64,000 nucleotides of DNA, taken from assembly GCF_014698235.1 (NCBI RefSeq), contig NZ_JACJSP010000003.1, positions 350,774 to 414,773 on the forward strand, written 5' to 3'. Shown piece after piece: positions 46,295 to 55,342 of this stretch. Position 1 is the first letter of the stretch. Every line of letters starts with the position of its first letter. The notes under the pieces are model-generated. The model was given only the letters and a program-made list of their open reading frames with translations, did not search any database and was not told the DNA's origin. A program made the position numbers and the translations under genes. This DNA is from Limnothrix sp. FACHB-406 (GTDB lineage Bacteria > Cyanobacteriota > Cyanobacteriia > CACIAM-69d).

Positions 46295-47572
46295 ATGACG
46301 CTTAATGACCGCCTGGGGCCTGCCCAAGACAACCCAACCGCCTACGAATCCGCCGAGTACCCCCGTGGAGCCAGCGGAGCCTATGGAAGTGCTGGCCTGC
46401 CCCTCAGCAATATCGGTAGCGGCTTTAAGAATAATGGAGATGGCGGGATGCAGCCCGGTGAAACTGCCAAAGGAAGCGAGATCGTGCCAGGAAGCATCGC
46501 CCGTATTAAGGTCATTGGCGTAGGTGGTGGCGGCGGCAACGCTGTGAACCGCATGATTGCCAGCCAAATTTCCGGCATCGAGTTTTGGTCCATCAACACC
46601 GATGCCCAGGCCCTGACCCAATCGGCGGCCCAAAACCGCTTGCAAATTGGTCAAAAGCTAACCAAGGGGCTGGGGGCTGGCGGCAACCGCACCATTGGCA
46701 AAAGCGCCGCTGAAGAGTCCCGGGAAGAAATTGCCAACCTGGTGCAAAACACAGAATTAGTCTTCATTACGGCCGGCATGGGCGGCGGCACTGGAACCGG
46801 GGCCGCCCCGATCGTGGCGGAAATGGCGAAAGAAGCCGGTGCGCTGACGGTGGCAGTGGTGACCCGGCCCTTTAAGTTTGAAGGGCGGCGGCGGATGGCC
46901 CAAGCCGAAGAAGGCATTGCGGAACTGCAAGCCCAGGTGGACACCACGATCATCATCCCTAACGATCGCCTGTTGGCCGCCATTCCAGAACAAACCCCCG
47001 TCCAAGAAGCCTTCCAGTTTGCCGATGACGTGTTGCGGCAAGGGGTTCAGGGAATCTCTGATATCATCACCATTCCCGGTTTGGTGAATGTGGACTTTGC
47101 CGATGTGCGGGCGGTGATGGCCGATGCCGGTTCGGCGCTGATGGGCATTGGTATTGGTTCCGGTAAATCCCGGGCCCGCGATGCGGCCAATGCGGCTATT
47201 TCCTCCCCGCTGCTCGAAGCCAGCATTGAAGGGGCCAAGGGCGTGGTCTTGAATATTACGGGTGGTCGCGATCTAACCCTCCATGAGGTGAATGCGGCCG
47301 CTGAAGCGATCTATGAAGTGGTTGACCCGAACGCCAACATCATCTTCGGTGCGGTGATTGATGAGCGACTGCAAGGGGAAATTTGCGTCACGGTCATTGC
47401 AACGGGCTTTTCGGCAGATTTGCCCCCCAGTCCGGCGGCGGGCCGCTTGAGCACTGGTTTACCGCGATCGACCCCCAAGCCCCTCCCAAACCCCACAGGT
47501 GACCAAAAGGGCAACAGCATGTTGGGTGGGCTAGATATTCCCGAGTTCCTGCAACGGCGGCGGAATCCCTAG
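46295..47572 (+). CDS. ftsZ: Cell division GTPase FtsZ
   Basis: Bacterial tubulin forming the Z-ring. Tubulin motifs: [28 protein letters not shown] (GTP-binding loop), and the T7 catalytic loop in [12 protein letters not shown]. 425 aa. The N-terminus carries about 65 residues of Gly/Asn/Pro-rich extension before the core, as often found in cyanobacteria; a linker with [13 protein letters not shown] follows. The C-terminal peptide [12 protein letters not shown] is the conserved docking tail for SepF and other anchors. SepF is encoded at 8.6-9.3 kb. ATG at 46295. Confidence 0.98.
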   Translation: MTLNDRLGPAQDNPTAYESAEYPRGASGAYGSAGLPLSNIGSGFKNNGDGGMQPGETAKGSEIVPGSIARIKVIGVGGGGGNAVNRMIASQISGIEFWSINTDAQALTQSAAQNRLQIGQKLTKGLGAGGNRTIGKSAAEESREEIANLVQNTELVFITAGMGGGTGTGAAPIVAEMAKEAGALTVAVVTRPFKFEGRRRMAQAEEGIAELQAQVDTTIIIPNDRLLAAIPEQTPVQEAFQFADDVLRQGVQGISDIITIPGLVNVDFADVRAVMADAGSALMGIGIGSGKSRARDAANAAISSPLLEASIEGAKGVVLNITGGRDLTLHEVNAAAEAIYEVVDPNANIIFGAVIDERLQGEICVTVIATGFSADLPPSPAAGRLSTGLPRSTPKPLPNPTGDQKGNSMLGGLDIPEFLQRRRNP

Positions 47573-47628
47573 GCTCCCCGATCCCACCCGATCTTGCCCG
47601 ATCTTGATCGTCCTAGATCATCTAGACC

Positions 47629-48453
47629 ATGAGCCAGGGATTGCAGCCCCCGATCGCCTTGACCATTGCCGGTTCCGATAGCGGCGGTGGCGCGGGAATT
47701 CAAGCCGATTTAAAAACCTTCGCCATGCACTGTGTTCACGGTGCTTGTGCTTTAACCTGCGTGACGGCCCAAAACACCTTGGGGGTCACCAGGGTTGACC
47801 CGTTGGCTCCGGCTGCGGTGGTGGCCCAAGTTGATGCGGTGGCGATCGATTTAGGCATCGCAGCGGCCAAAACGGGCATGTTGCTGAATCGAGACATTAT
47901 TGCGGCCGTGGTCGATCGGCTCACGGCCGACCCGTTACCGGCCTTGGTTGTGGATCCGGTGATGGTGTCCCGCACGGGGGCGCAGTTGATTGATGATGAC
48001 GCGGTGGCACTGATGCGCGATCGGCTGTTGCCCTTGGCGACGGTGGCCACGCCCAATTGCTATGAGGCGCAATTATTGGCCGGACGGGCGATCGAGTCCT
48101 TGGCGGATTTGATCGCGGCGGCGAAAACCATTTGGCAGTTGGGGCCCCAGGCGGTGGTGGTGAAGGGGGGTGGTTTGCCGGGAGATTTACGGGGCGTGGA
48201 TGTGTGGTTTGCGGGCGATGAACCGGTGGTGTTGCGAACGGAAACCGTGGACACCCCCCACACCCACGGCACGGGCTGTAGTTTGTCTGCGGCGATCGCG
48301 GCGAACTTGGCCTTGGGACAAGCCCCCTTGGCGGCAACCCAGGCAGCCAAAACCTACGTCACGCAAGCATTGCGCCATGCTCTGGCGATCGGGCAAGGCC
48401 AGGGGCCGATCGGGCACTTTTTCCCATTGTTAAACGGTTGGTTGAACGGTTAA
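47629..48453 (+). CDS. thiD: Hydroxymethylpyrimidine/phosphomethylpyrimidine kinase
   Basis: Two-step phosphorylation of HMP to HMP-PP in thiamin synthesis. Ribokinase-fold family: LTIAGSDSGGGAGIQADLKTF at the N-terminus, TCVTAQNTLGV, AAKTGMLLN, VVDPVMVSRTGAQL, TPNCYEAQLL, VVVKGGG, and the anion hole/catalytic base DTPHTHGTGCSLSAAI. 274 aa, ATG at 47629, 56 nt after ftsZ. Full length. Neighbours are unrelated in function. Confidence 0.96.
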   Translation: MSQGLQPPIALTIAGSDSGGGAGIQADLKTFAMHCVHGACALTCVTAQNTLGVTRVDPLAPAAVVAQVDAVAIDLGIAAAKTGMLLNRDIIAAVVDRLTADPLPALVVDPVMVSRTGAQLIDDDAVALMRDRLLPLATVATPNCYEAQLLAGRAIESLADLIAAAKTIWQLGPQAVVVKGGGLPGDLRGVDVWFAGDEPVVLRTETVDTPHTHGTGCSLSAAIAANLALGQAPLAATQAAKTYVTQALRHALAIGQGQGPIGHFFPLLNGWLNG

Positions 48454-48854
48454 TCGCCCCTGCATCGCACCCCGTGAATTCCTGACTACCGATCCCCAAC
48501 CACTAATCCCCCACCGCGATCGCACCCTCATTCCCCAATCCTGGAAGTTTTGAGCAGGAAATTGCCTGAACGCGCTGAATTTTCACCAATCTCAGCTCCT
48601 TAGCGGGCGTGGGCAGATTTGACGACCGATCATCGGCCAGTTTCGCAGGCGACAATCAGCCCCTCCCCAGTCCGGAAGTCTGCTGCTTCGGTAGGAAGAG
48701 GAAAAAAGATGGTGACGATCGCTACGACCGGTGGTGAAAACACGGAAATTGGGCGATCGGGGACAGGCTGCTGCATGACTGAGATCGGTCTCCGTTTGCG
48801 ATCGCCGTCGCCATCTGTGATTGCTAACCGAGTGAAACTAGAGATATCACAAGC
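48454..48854. other. Spacer after thiD, no gene seen
   Basis: About 400 nt. A 79-codon frame at 48619-48858 is Ser/Arg-rich without family features and is not accepted. Short HIP1-type palindromes are present (GGGCGATCGGGG region), no clear terminator or promoter. Confidence 0.4.
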
Positions 48855-49454
48855 ATGATGGGCGATCGAGCAATGATGAGCACGCATTCCCCCAAATCTG
48901 GCCAGCGTCCAGAGGACAACGTGCGGGCGATCGCCGACGCGTTGGCCGTCTATCTCGCTTGGTCGTTTCGCAACAGTGTGACGCAGGTCAAAAAAACAAC
49001 AACCGCTACCCCGGAAGTGCCCGCTGGGGGGCGGTCAGCTTCGGATTCCCAACCAGCAACCACGGTCGAAGCCATGGACGACCAACCACCAGCCGGTTTG
49101 GCCGACTCTGTGACCCCGTCTGCAACTTCGGAGAAGGCTGATAATGACTTGGTGAATTTACGGAGACTGACCCAGTTCGCGCAACCGGGCCCGGACGCGA
49201 TCGAGCCGATCCTTTCCTCTGAGTCATCTTCTGAGTCACGGCCGACGGCTGAACTGCGGGCGGAAACGGAACCCTCCTACCAATTGCCAGGGTTAACTGC
49301 GGCCATGACCACCACGGAAACCATTACCAGCGGCGTGAATTTCCCAAGTGAGCGATCGAGCACTGCCACTCCTGTTCAAGGATCGCCAGACTCCGATTGG
49401 GTAGATTTTTGGGCCGATCCTTGGGATACGGTTCTGGAACCGGGCATGGGTTAA
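48855..49454 (+). CDS. Low-complexity hypothetical protein (199 aa)
   Basis: Not recognised. N-terminal piece VRAIADALAVYLAWSFRNSV (about residues 23-42) could form a single amphipathic helix. The rest is rich in Ser, Thr, Pro and Glu with no domain pattern; the end DSDWVDFWADPWDTVLEP is acidic and aromatic. ATG at 48855 is followed by in-frame ATGs at 48873 and 48876. Base use is like coding DNA, but the frame could also be chance. A disordered protein is a reasonable guess. Confidence 0.45.
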   Translation: MMGDRAMMSTHSPKSGQRPEDNVRAIADALAVYLAWSFRNSVTQVKKTTTATPEVPAGGRSASDSQPATTVEAMDDQPPAGLADSVTPSATSEKADNDLVNLRRLTQFAQPGPDAIEPILSSESSSESRPTAELRAETEPSYQLPGLTAAMTTTETITSGVNFPSERSSTATPVQGSPDSDWVDFWADPWDTVLEPGMG

Positions 49455-49552
49455 ACCGGTTCTCACTCGATCGCCTGGCGACAACCCTCGCAGCCGACTT
49501 TCGCGGCCGAACCATTCTGACCAACTAGGGCGAATGTTCTGAACCGGCCGCC

Positions 49553-50005
49553 CTAAACCAGCCAGCCCGTTTCGTCATCATTACTCTTGCGCGGGTCGAT
49601 CGGGCCCGAGACCGAACGGCGCGGCGGCAATCGGCGCGGGGTCGGCGCATTGGGACGAGTCAGGGGCTTCGGCAGGTTGCGATCGTTCATCGGGTCGATC
49701 GGGGCGGGGGCAACCGGCGGAGCCAAATTCAAAATGCGGGGCTTGCTGCGGCGCTCCGGCACGATCGGGGCTGCCAACTTAGCTGGCAATTGTGGTGGTG
49801 TGCTGGCGGGGAGGCTACGGCTAGCGATCGCCGGGGCCGCAGGTTCCGCTTGTTGGGCTAACCACAACCGCAACCCATCCTCGATCGCATTTCCAGGTGC
49901 ATCGGTCAGTTCCAACACCCGATTGATCAAGGTCGGATCCAAGAAAACCGTATATTGCTCGCGATGTTGGCTGGACTGACCGGATGGGGCGGATGGTGCA
50001 GACAT
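49553..50005 (-). CDS. Small cyanobacterial protein with RHH-like N-terminus (150 aa)
   Basis: Residues ~17-50 (QYTVFLDPTLINRVLELTDAPGNAIEDGLRLWLAQQ) have the strand-helix-helix look of ribbon-helix-helix or related DNA-binding proteins, and the segment seems conserved in cyanobacteria. The remainder is a Pro/Arg-rich low-complexity tail (to residue 150). No membrane segment. It sits 391 nt downstream of gatB, separated by that gene's terminator, so it has its own promoter. Function unknown. Confidence 0.7.
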   Translation of the reverse strand: MSAPSAPSGQSSQHREQYTVFLDPTLINRVLELTDAPGNAIEDGLRLWLAQQAEPAAPAIASRSLPASTPPQLPAKLAAPIVPERRSKPRILNLAPPVAPAPIDPMNDRNLPKPLTRPNAPTPRRLPPRRSVSGPIDPRKSNDDETGWLV

Positions 50006-50396
50006 GGAAAGCGTAGCGATCGGGTGGGCAAATAACTAGATCCATTGTCGCCTGTTTTGGGGCCGATCGCCCATTGACCTGGGGCCCAACCAATCTCGAA
50101 CGGACGATCGGCGGGTCAACCTCACTCGGGCAGACGACAGCCACCGATCGGCCGCTAGCAGGCAGGTAACAAGCCATGGGGGCGGCAATTGACTGGGCCA
50201 AATGGCTTGGGAAATTGGTCGAGCAAGATTGGGTAGAAATTCGGCAAAAAATTGACAAAAAAAAGGAGAGTCGTTGCGGACTCTCCCAGTCATCAGGGTG
50301 CATCTACTTAGCACAGTATAACAGCAGGAGGGCGAGGGGTGTCACCCCCCTTTTTGAAATTTTGATGAATTCTTGGAAACCCAGCCGGCCGATCGC
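50006..50396. other. Spacer with gatB terminator, no gene seen
   Basis: About 390 nt between the gatB stop and the RHH-like gene. It contains the minus-strand terminator at 50257-50286 and a small GGGGTGTCACCCC hairpin followed by CCTTTTTG on the plus strand at about 50337-50356. No plus-strand gene would use the second one, so it may be chance. Confidence 0.5.
50257..50286 (-). terminator. Rho-independent terminator of gatB
   Basis: On the minus strand GGAGAGTC (50286-50279) pairs with GACTCTCC (50272-50265), loop CGCAAC, followed by eight T (50264-50257). Strong hairpin with a U-run, 110 nt past the gatB stop. Confidence 0.9.
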
Positions 50397-51881
50397 CTAG
50401 CCATTCAGCAACTCCTCCAACAATTGGTTCGTGAGCTTCGGATCCACGCGGCCGCCACTCTTCTTCATCAGTTGCCCCACAAAGAAGCCCTTCAGCTTGG
50501 TTTTTCCAGCGCGATATTGTTCCAGTTCCGCCGGATGGGCCGCCAAAACCTCTTCGATCATGGCCTTGATCGCCCCTTGGTCAGAAATTTGCACCAACCC
50601 CTTGCGATCGACCAGGGCCTTGGGCGAGCCACCTTCCGTTAGCAGCTCCGGCAGAATGTCCTTGGCGATTTTGCCGCTGATGGTTCCATTCACAATTAAC
50701 CCCACCAACTCCGCCAACTCCGCCGGTTTCAGGGCCAAGTTTTCGATCGACTGTTTTTCGTTCTTCAGCCAAGCGGCAATATCGCCCATGATCCAGTTCG
50801 CCGCCTGTTTCACATCGCCCCCAGCGGTCACCGTGGCTTCAAAATATTCCGCCACCGCCCGCTCATCGGTCAGCACCTGGGCATCGTAGGCCGACAGCCT
50901 CAACTCCGTTTCATAGCGATGGCGCTTTTGGGCAGGCAACTCCGGTAACTCCTCACGCCAAGATTCCCGTTGCTCTTCCGACACCACGATCGGGGTGAGA
51001 TCCGGCTCCGGGAAATAGCGATAGTCGCTGGAGCCTTCCTTAGAGCGCATGGAAATGGTGCGTTGGCTGCCCTCTTCCCAAAGACGGGTTTCTTGGACGA
51101 TCGGCTCGCCGGTTGCGATCGCCTCAATTTGGCGCTCAATTTCGTACTCGATCGCCCGCTGAATCGCGTTGAACGAGTTCATATTTTTGATTTCAACCTT
51201 CGTGCCAAAGGCCTTTTGGCCCACCGGTCGCACCGACACATTCACATCACAGCGCAGGGAACCCTCCTGCATGTTGCCGTCACTGATGCCCAAATAGCGC
51301 ACAATACGGCGCAGTTCCTTGGCATATTCCGCCGCCTCTTGGCCCGTGCGAATATCCGGCTCCGAAACGATTTCCACCAGCGGCACACCGGCTCGGTTGT
51401 AGTCCACCAGGGAATAGGCTGACCCGGCCAGGCGATCGGCCCCCGCATGAACCAACTTGCCCGCGTCTTCTTCCATGTGCAAACGGGTGATGCCAATCCG
51501 TTTGCGGGTGGCGTTTCCTTGCTTGTCCACAATTTCAATTTCCAGCCAGCCATGCTCCGCGATCGGCAGGTCGTATTGGGAAATTTGATAATTTTTGGGC
51601 AAGTCGGGATAGAAATATTGCTTGCGATCGAACTTGCTGTAGGGGGCGATCTGACAATTGAGCGCCAAGCCCGCCTTCACCGCATATTCCAACACCTTTT
51701 GATTCAGCACCGGCAGCGTGCCCGGCAACCCCAAGCACACCGGATCCACATGGGTGTTGGGATCAGCTCCAAACTCCGTGGAACTGCTACAGAAAATTTT
51801 GCTTTCCGTGCTCAGTTGGCAGTGGGTCTCGAGACCAATGACGGCTTCGTATTCGGTCTTGGCAGGCGCGGCAACGGTCAT
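50397..51881 (-). CDS. gatB: Asp-tRNA(Asn)/Glu-tRNA(Gln) amidotransferase subunit B
   Basis: Part of the GatCAB complex that amidates Glu-tRNA(Gln) (and Asp-tRNA(Asn)), the route to Gln-tRNA in cyanobacteria. [23 protein letters not shown] at the N-terminus, [76 protein letters not shown] and [11 protein letters not shown] are family signatures. The C-terminal YqeY-like tRNA-binding domain ends [18 protein letters not shown]. 494 aa, complete. gatA and gatC are not in the window. Confidence 0.98.
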   Translation of the reverse strand: MTVAAPAKTEYEAVIGLETHCQLSTESKIFCSSSTEFGADPNTHVDPVCLGLPGTLPVLNQKVLEYAVKAGLALNCQIAPYSKFDRKQYFYPDLPKNYQISQYDLPIAEHGWLEIEIVDKQGNATRKRIGITRLHMEEDAGKLVHAGADRLAGSAYSLVDYNRAGVPLVEIVSEPDIRTGQEAAEYAKELRRIVRYLGISDGNMQEGSLRCDVNVSVRPVGQKAFGTKVEIKNMNSFNAIQRAIEYEIERQIEAIATGEPIVQETRLWEEGSQRTISMRSKEGSSDYRYFPEPDLTPIVVSEEQRESWREELPELPAQKRHRYETELRLSAYDAQVLTDERAVAEYFEATVTAGGDVKQAANWIMGDIAAWLKNEKQSIENLALKPAELAELVGLIVNGTISGKIAKDILPELLTEGGSPKALVDRKGLVQISDQGAIKAMIEEVLAAHPAELEQYRAGKTKLKGFFVGQLMKKSGGRVDPKLTNQLLEELLNG

Positions 51882-52354
51882 ATGCTTGGCTGAACTTGCT
51901 GTGAGTGACGGATGAGAAGTTAATGAACCGAAAGTGCATGAACCAGAGTTGAATGAACCCAGAGGAACTGAGTCCGGCTGAATCAGCAGACCGATTCAGT
52001 AGACCGATTCAGTGTCCATGGCCCATGGCCCGTCCAGTATTCCTACTGTGGGTCTTTGAGCGCGATCGGCCTAGAATCCCGAGAGGGCCCCAGTTGGCAT
52101 GATTGAAAGGGTGAATCAACCGTTGAGCCAGTGGCCAAATCAACTAGCCAGACCATCACCCGATCAAAAACCCGATCAAAGCGCTCGGACTTCATTCTAT
52201 CGCTAGCGATCGCCCGGCCCCGGTTGGAAGCAAAACTTTTGACGGTTGACCGGGCCATCGACCGGGCGCTTGACCTAGCAATTTTGACTGGCTTTTTGAC
52301 TGGAATTCATTTCCAGGATTCAACAACTCAAGGATTCAATAACGGAAGGTGGCC
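51882..52354. other. Spacer upstream of gatB, no gene seen
   Basis: About 470 nt between gatB and the next divergent gene; both promoters should lie here. It includes a 13-nt tandem duplication, AGACCGATTCAGT at 51988-52013, followed by CATGGCC twice in a row. No convincing coding frame. Confidence 0.5.
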
Positions 52355-53707
52355 GTGCAACGCAAGGGGCAAATCCTGATTGGGCTGTTGGGGGTGTTGG
52401 CGGTTGCGGGGCTGGGTCTGGAGTGGTGGCTGCGTAGTGACCCGATTTTGAGGGCAGCGCGATCGGCCTATGACCAAGCCAACTGTGCCGCCGCAATCCC
52501 TCGGTTTCAGCAGGTAGCCGATCGATCCGCTCCGGACGATCGAGACCCAACGGCCGTGGAAAGTCGCTATCGGTTAGCGGAATGTCAGCTTTATCAAACC
52601 GCTGAACAGGCCCAAAAGGCTCGCCAATTGAACAAGGCGTTTGGAGCCTATGTGCAATTTGCCAAGATTTATCCCCACAGTGCGCTGATTGGTGCGGTGC
52701 GGGCTAATGTGCGCCGAATTTTGGATCGCACCAGTCCGGGCAGCCTGGCCAGTCCGGAAGCTTGCCGAGGGTTAACCATTTTGCTCGATCGGGCCGTGGT
52801 CAGTGCCGAACACCCCAGCGCACCGCTGTTGTTGTTGACCTGTGGGCGGCTGTTTACCCAACGGGCTGAATATGCCCGGGCTGTCCATACCTATGTGGCT
52901 CTGGAAATTCACTATCCCGATCATCCCGTGATGGAACTGTTTCCGGAGGAGCTGGCTCAATTGCTGCGGTTGGGGCAATTTTCGGAATCTTCGGTGCGCA
53001 ATATCTATCAGGTGATTGAGCAACGGGATTTGGATCGACTGAATTGGACAGCTCGCCCGGAACCGGATACGGACTGGATGATGGCGAATCCGCGCTCTTG
53101 GGAATTGGTGCAACAGTGGCTGGCCAATCCGGAGTCTTGGCTGATTCTGGGAGGCGGGGCGGTGGGTTTGGGGTTGGGGCTGGCGGCCAGTCGCTGGTGG
53201 CGGCACCGATCGCCCCGTCCCCGGCGATCGGTTTCCCGGCGATCGCCCGTGCGAGTCACCCAAGAACGGCCTACGGGGTTTCGATTTGATGGGGGTCAAT
53301 ATCGCCTGACCCGGCAACAGCTCGACCAAATCAAGGCGGAACCCAGCCAGACCATTCCCAAAACCCAACCTCAGCAGGCCGATCGCCCTACGCCCTCCCC
53401 GTCTACCTCGTCGCGATCCACATCGCGATCCACGTCCTCTCGATCGACTCCACCCCCATCGGCCCCATCCCGATCGCGGCGCGATCGCCCGGCGGCCAAG
53501 CGGCCGCCCCGCCCAGACCCCAAGCCCAAGCCCCCCAAAAGTCGCGGCCCCAGCCGGGCCTTGGAAGCGCAACTGTTGCTGTTAGTGCAAAACCAGCGAT
53601 CGACCGCTGAACGCTTGGTGGCATTTGAGCGATCGCGGATGCCGGGTAAGTCGGAGGATTGGTACTGGCAAGCGGCGATCGAGCGACTCATTCGCGATCG
53701 GCGCTAA
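52355..53707 (+). CDS. Membrane-anchored hypothetical protein with TPR-like part (450 aa)
   Basis: GTG at 52355 is preceded by GGAAGG five bases upstream; a GTG at 52349 overlaps that site. One helix at the N-terminus (ILIGLLGVLAVAGLGLEWWL). Residues ~35-240 are helical with TPR-like pairing (AAIPRFQQVADRS, RLAECQLYQTAEQAQKARQLNKA, AVHTYVALEIHYPDHP). A second hydrophobic segment WLILGGGAVGLGLGLAASRWW lies at ~265-285, then a basic Ser/Arg/Pro-rich low-complexity stretch (~335-400) and a short conserved-looking end, EAQLLLLVQNQRSTAERLVAFER. Function unknown. The stop codon is the first base triplet of a 14-nt repeat array. Confidence 0.8.
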   Translation: MQRKGQILIGLLGVLAVAGLGLEWWLRSDPILRAARSAYDQANCAAAIPRFQQVADRSAPDDRDPTAVESRYRLAECQLYQTAEQAQKARQLNKAFGAYVQFAKIYPHSALIGAVRANVRRILDRTSPGSLASPEACRGLTILLDRAVVSAEHPSAPLLLLTCGRLFTQRAEYARAVHTYVALEIHYPDHPVMELFPEELAQLLRLGQFSESSVRNIYQVIEQRDLDRLNWTARPEPDTDWMMANPRSWELVQQWLANPESWLILGGGAVGLGLGLAASRWWRHRSPRPRRSVSRRSPVRVTQERPTGFRFDGGQYRLTRQQLDQIKAEPSQTIPKTQPQQADRPTPSPSTSSRSTSRSTSSRSTPPPSAPSRSRRDRPAAKRPPRPDPKPKPPKSRGPSRALEAQLLLLVQNQRSTAERLVAFERSRMPGKSEDWYWQAAIERLIRDRR

Positions 53708-53788
53708 TCAATTGCTGCTAATCAATTGCTGCTAATCAGTTGCTGCTAACCAATTGTTGCTAATCAATTGCTGCTAACCAATTGTTGC
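53705..53788. repeat. 14-nt tandem repeat, six copies, starting at a stop codon
   Basis: Consensus TAATCAATTGCTGC at 53705, 53719, 53733, 53747, 53761 and 53775, with a few C/T and A/G changes. The first TAA is the stop codon of the upstream gene. Fills most of the convergent spacer to the VanZ-like gene. Confidence 0.92.
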
Positions 53789-53806
53789 TAACCCAACCAG
53801 GAATCT

Positions 53807-54235
53807 TCAGGGTTGAACCGGGCGATCGCGATTGGCCAACCACCAACCCAGCCCAATGCCCAGAAAGCTGCAAACCAAATCCACCCCGCTAAAGGTGCGA
53901 TTAGGGGACAGGCTTTGTAACCATTCTTCCGCCGCCGTCCAAATTGCAAAGCCCAAGGGAAACAGAGGCCAAGCGCGGCCGCCCAGGCGGATGGTTTTCC
54001 AGCGGCTGAAGCGGTGGCCCAGGTAGCTGCCCATGGCGTAAAGGATGATGTGGCCAGGGATGTCGTAGTGGGGAATTTTGCCTAAAAAACTGGGCAGATT
54101 TCCCGTGTAGGCCAGCCAAAGAATGCCGCAAAACAACAGGCCATAGAAGGGAGCCAGCCATCGCATCCAATCCACACGGGGCGATCGGGCGGCGGGCATG
54201 GGGTCGGGTTCGCTGGGGCGATCGAGCGGTGACAT
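53807..54235 (-). CDS. VanZ-like membrane protein (142 aa)
   Basis: Start at ATG 54235 (MSPLDRPSEP), 8 nt past the scpA stop; the frame extends further upstream within scpA but is not needed. About four hydrophobic segments: MRWLAPFYGLLFCGILWLAY, DIPGHIILYAMGSYLGHRF, PLFPLGFAIWTAAEEWLQ, DLVCSFLGIGLGWWLA. The pattern Asp-x-x-x-His (DIPGHI) and E-E-x-x-Q (EEWLQ) is the VanZ signature. VanZ-type proteins are linked to glycopeptide tolerance or envelope functions, but the biochemical role is unclear. Translated with scpA. Confidence 0.85.
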   Translation of the reverse strand: MSPLDRPSEPDPMPAARSPRVDWMRWLAPFYGLLFCGILWLAYTGNLPSFLGKIPHYDIPGHIILYAMGSYLGHRFSRWKTIRLGGRAWPLFPLGFAIWTAAEEWLQSLSPNRTFSGVDLVCSFLGIGLGWWLANRDRPVQP

Positions 54236-54243
54236 AGGTGGAG

Positions 54244-55095
54244 TTAAGGGTCTGGAATGGGCGGCAAAGGATCCGGCAGCGATCGCACCCGCAGGTCTTG
54301 ATAAAACTCCGTTTGATCCAATTCCACCTTCGATTGGGATGCCAGCAGCAGCAACGCCCAAAAGGCCCCTGCCCGATCGCTCTTGGTGGGTTGGTCACTG
54401 AGCAGCTCACCTTGACCCATTGACCCATGATGCGCGATCGTCAGCGGAATTGCTTGGGGGCCAGTGCGGGGGACTTGAGCGACCAACTCATCAAAACTCA
54501 GCCATCGATCGCCAAAGGGGCGCAAAAATGCCGCCAAGGCCTCCGAAACTTCCCCTAGGTTTTCTTGGTGCGCCAGTTGCTGCACCGCGCGCATTTTTTG
54601 ACGGCGGTTGGGGCGGCGGGTTTTGCGGGGGCGGGCCGGTTGGGTGGCCAACAGGCTGGCCACCTGCTGCAATTGCTCAATCATGTCGCCCAAGGACACG
54701 CGCCGCTGGCCGGTTTGGGGAGCCACTCCGCGCCGCTTCAGGCATTGTTCCAAATGCAGGGGCAACCGACCACGGGCGATCGCCTCAATGGCAGCTTCCG
54801 CTTCTTCTTCCCAATCATCGCCCTCCGTCAGCGGTGGAAATTCGGCCAGGGTCAACCGGTTCGCCTTAATCAACACCAACAGGGCCGCCGAAACAAAGGC
54901 CTGAGCCGATCGAGACAGATGCACATCGTAGGCCGCCTTACCCATTTGGGTTGCCACCGGCTCGATCGCCCGTTGCAGTTGATCCAAGTACCGATCCAAC
55001 ACCTCCACGGCCCGCACATCCCACGGGTCGATCGACCCCTGTTCCGCCATTTCAATCAATGAGGCGATCGTTTCTTGGATGACTAAGCCAGCCAT
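54244..55095 (-). CDS. scpA: Segregation and condensation protein A
   Basis: Kleisin subunit of the SMC-ScpAB condensin that organises the chromosome. N-terminal SMC-binding part SLIEMAEQGSIDPWDVRAVEVLDRYLDQL, then SAALLVLIKANRLTLA, and the C-terminal winged helix with FWALLLLASQSKVELDQTEFYQDLRV. 283 aa. The central region, RPRKTRRPNRRQKMRAVQQL, is basic and probably binds DNA or is a linker. First gene of a two-gene unit with the VanZ-like gene. scpB is elsewhere. Confidence 0.93.
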   Translation of the reverse strand: MAGLVIQETIASLIEMAEQGSIDPWDVRAVEVLDRYLDQLQRAIEPVATQMGKAAYDVHLSRSAQAFVSAALLVLIKANRLTLAEFPPLTEGDDWEEEAEAAIEAIARGRLPLHLEQCLKRRGVAPQTGQRRVSLGDMIEQLQQVASLLATQPARPRKTRRPNRRQKMRAVQQLAHQENLGEVSEALAAFLRPFGDRWLSFDELVAQVPRTGPQAIPLTIAHHGSMGQGELLSDQPTKSDRAGAFWALLLLASQSKVELDQTEFYQDLRVRSLPDPLPPIPDP

Positions 55096-55210
55096 AGGCG
55101 ACGGTAAAGAAGGGGCGTGGAAATAGTTGAGTTAGCGTGCTGGGGTTGGGAACCCTAGTGGCATGACAGGCTTAATTCGTTAGGGCAATGTTGCGGAGTC
55201 AGTTGCAATA

Positions 55211-55233
55211 ACAAGGGGCTTAAGCCCCTTGCT
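55211..55233. repeat. AAGGGGCTTAAGCCCCTT palindrome, copy 2
   Basis: Identical 23-nt copy of the element at 7542-7564, here in the spacer downstream of the epimerase-like gene and upstream of scpA. A dispersed palindrome, likely a mobile or self-propagating small repeat. Confidence 0.8.
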
Positions 55234-55342
55234 GCCTAACGATTCGGTAACAGTAACAGTCCACTCACGCTAACAGTCATTTGACTTCACCTGTGAAAAT
55301 AAACTTGCCGTGCTACTAGGCTAAAAAAAACGAGTTGAAACA

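Noticed and set aside
48619..48858. 79-codon plus-strand frame after thiD
   Set aside because: Low-complexity Ser/Arg composition, no ribosome site, overlaps the start of the next frame.
50337..50356. Plus-strand hairpin followed by TTTTT
   Set aside because: No plus-strand gene lies upstream that would use it, and the loop is very small.
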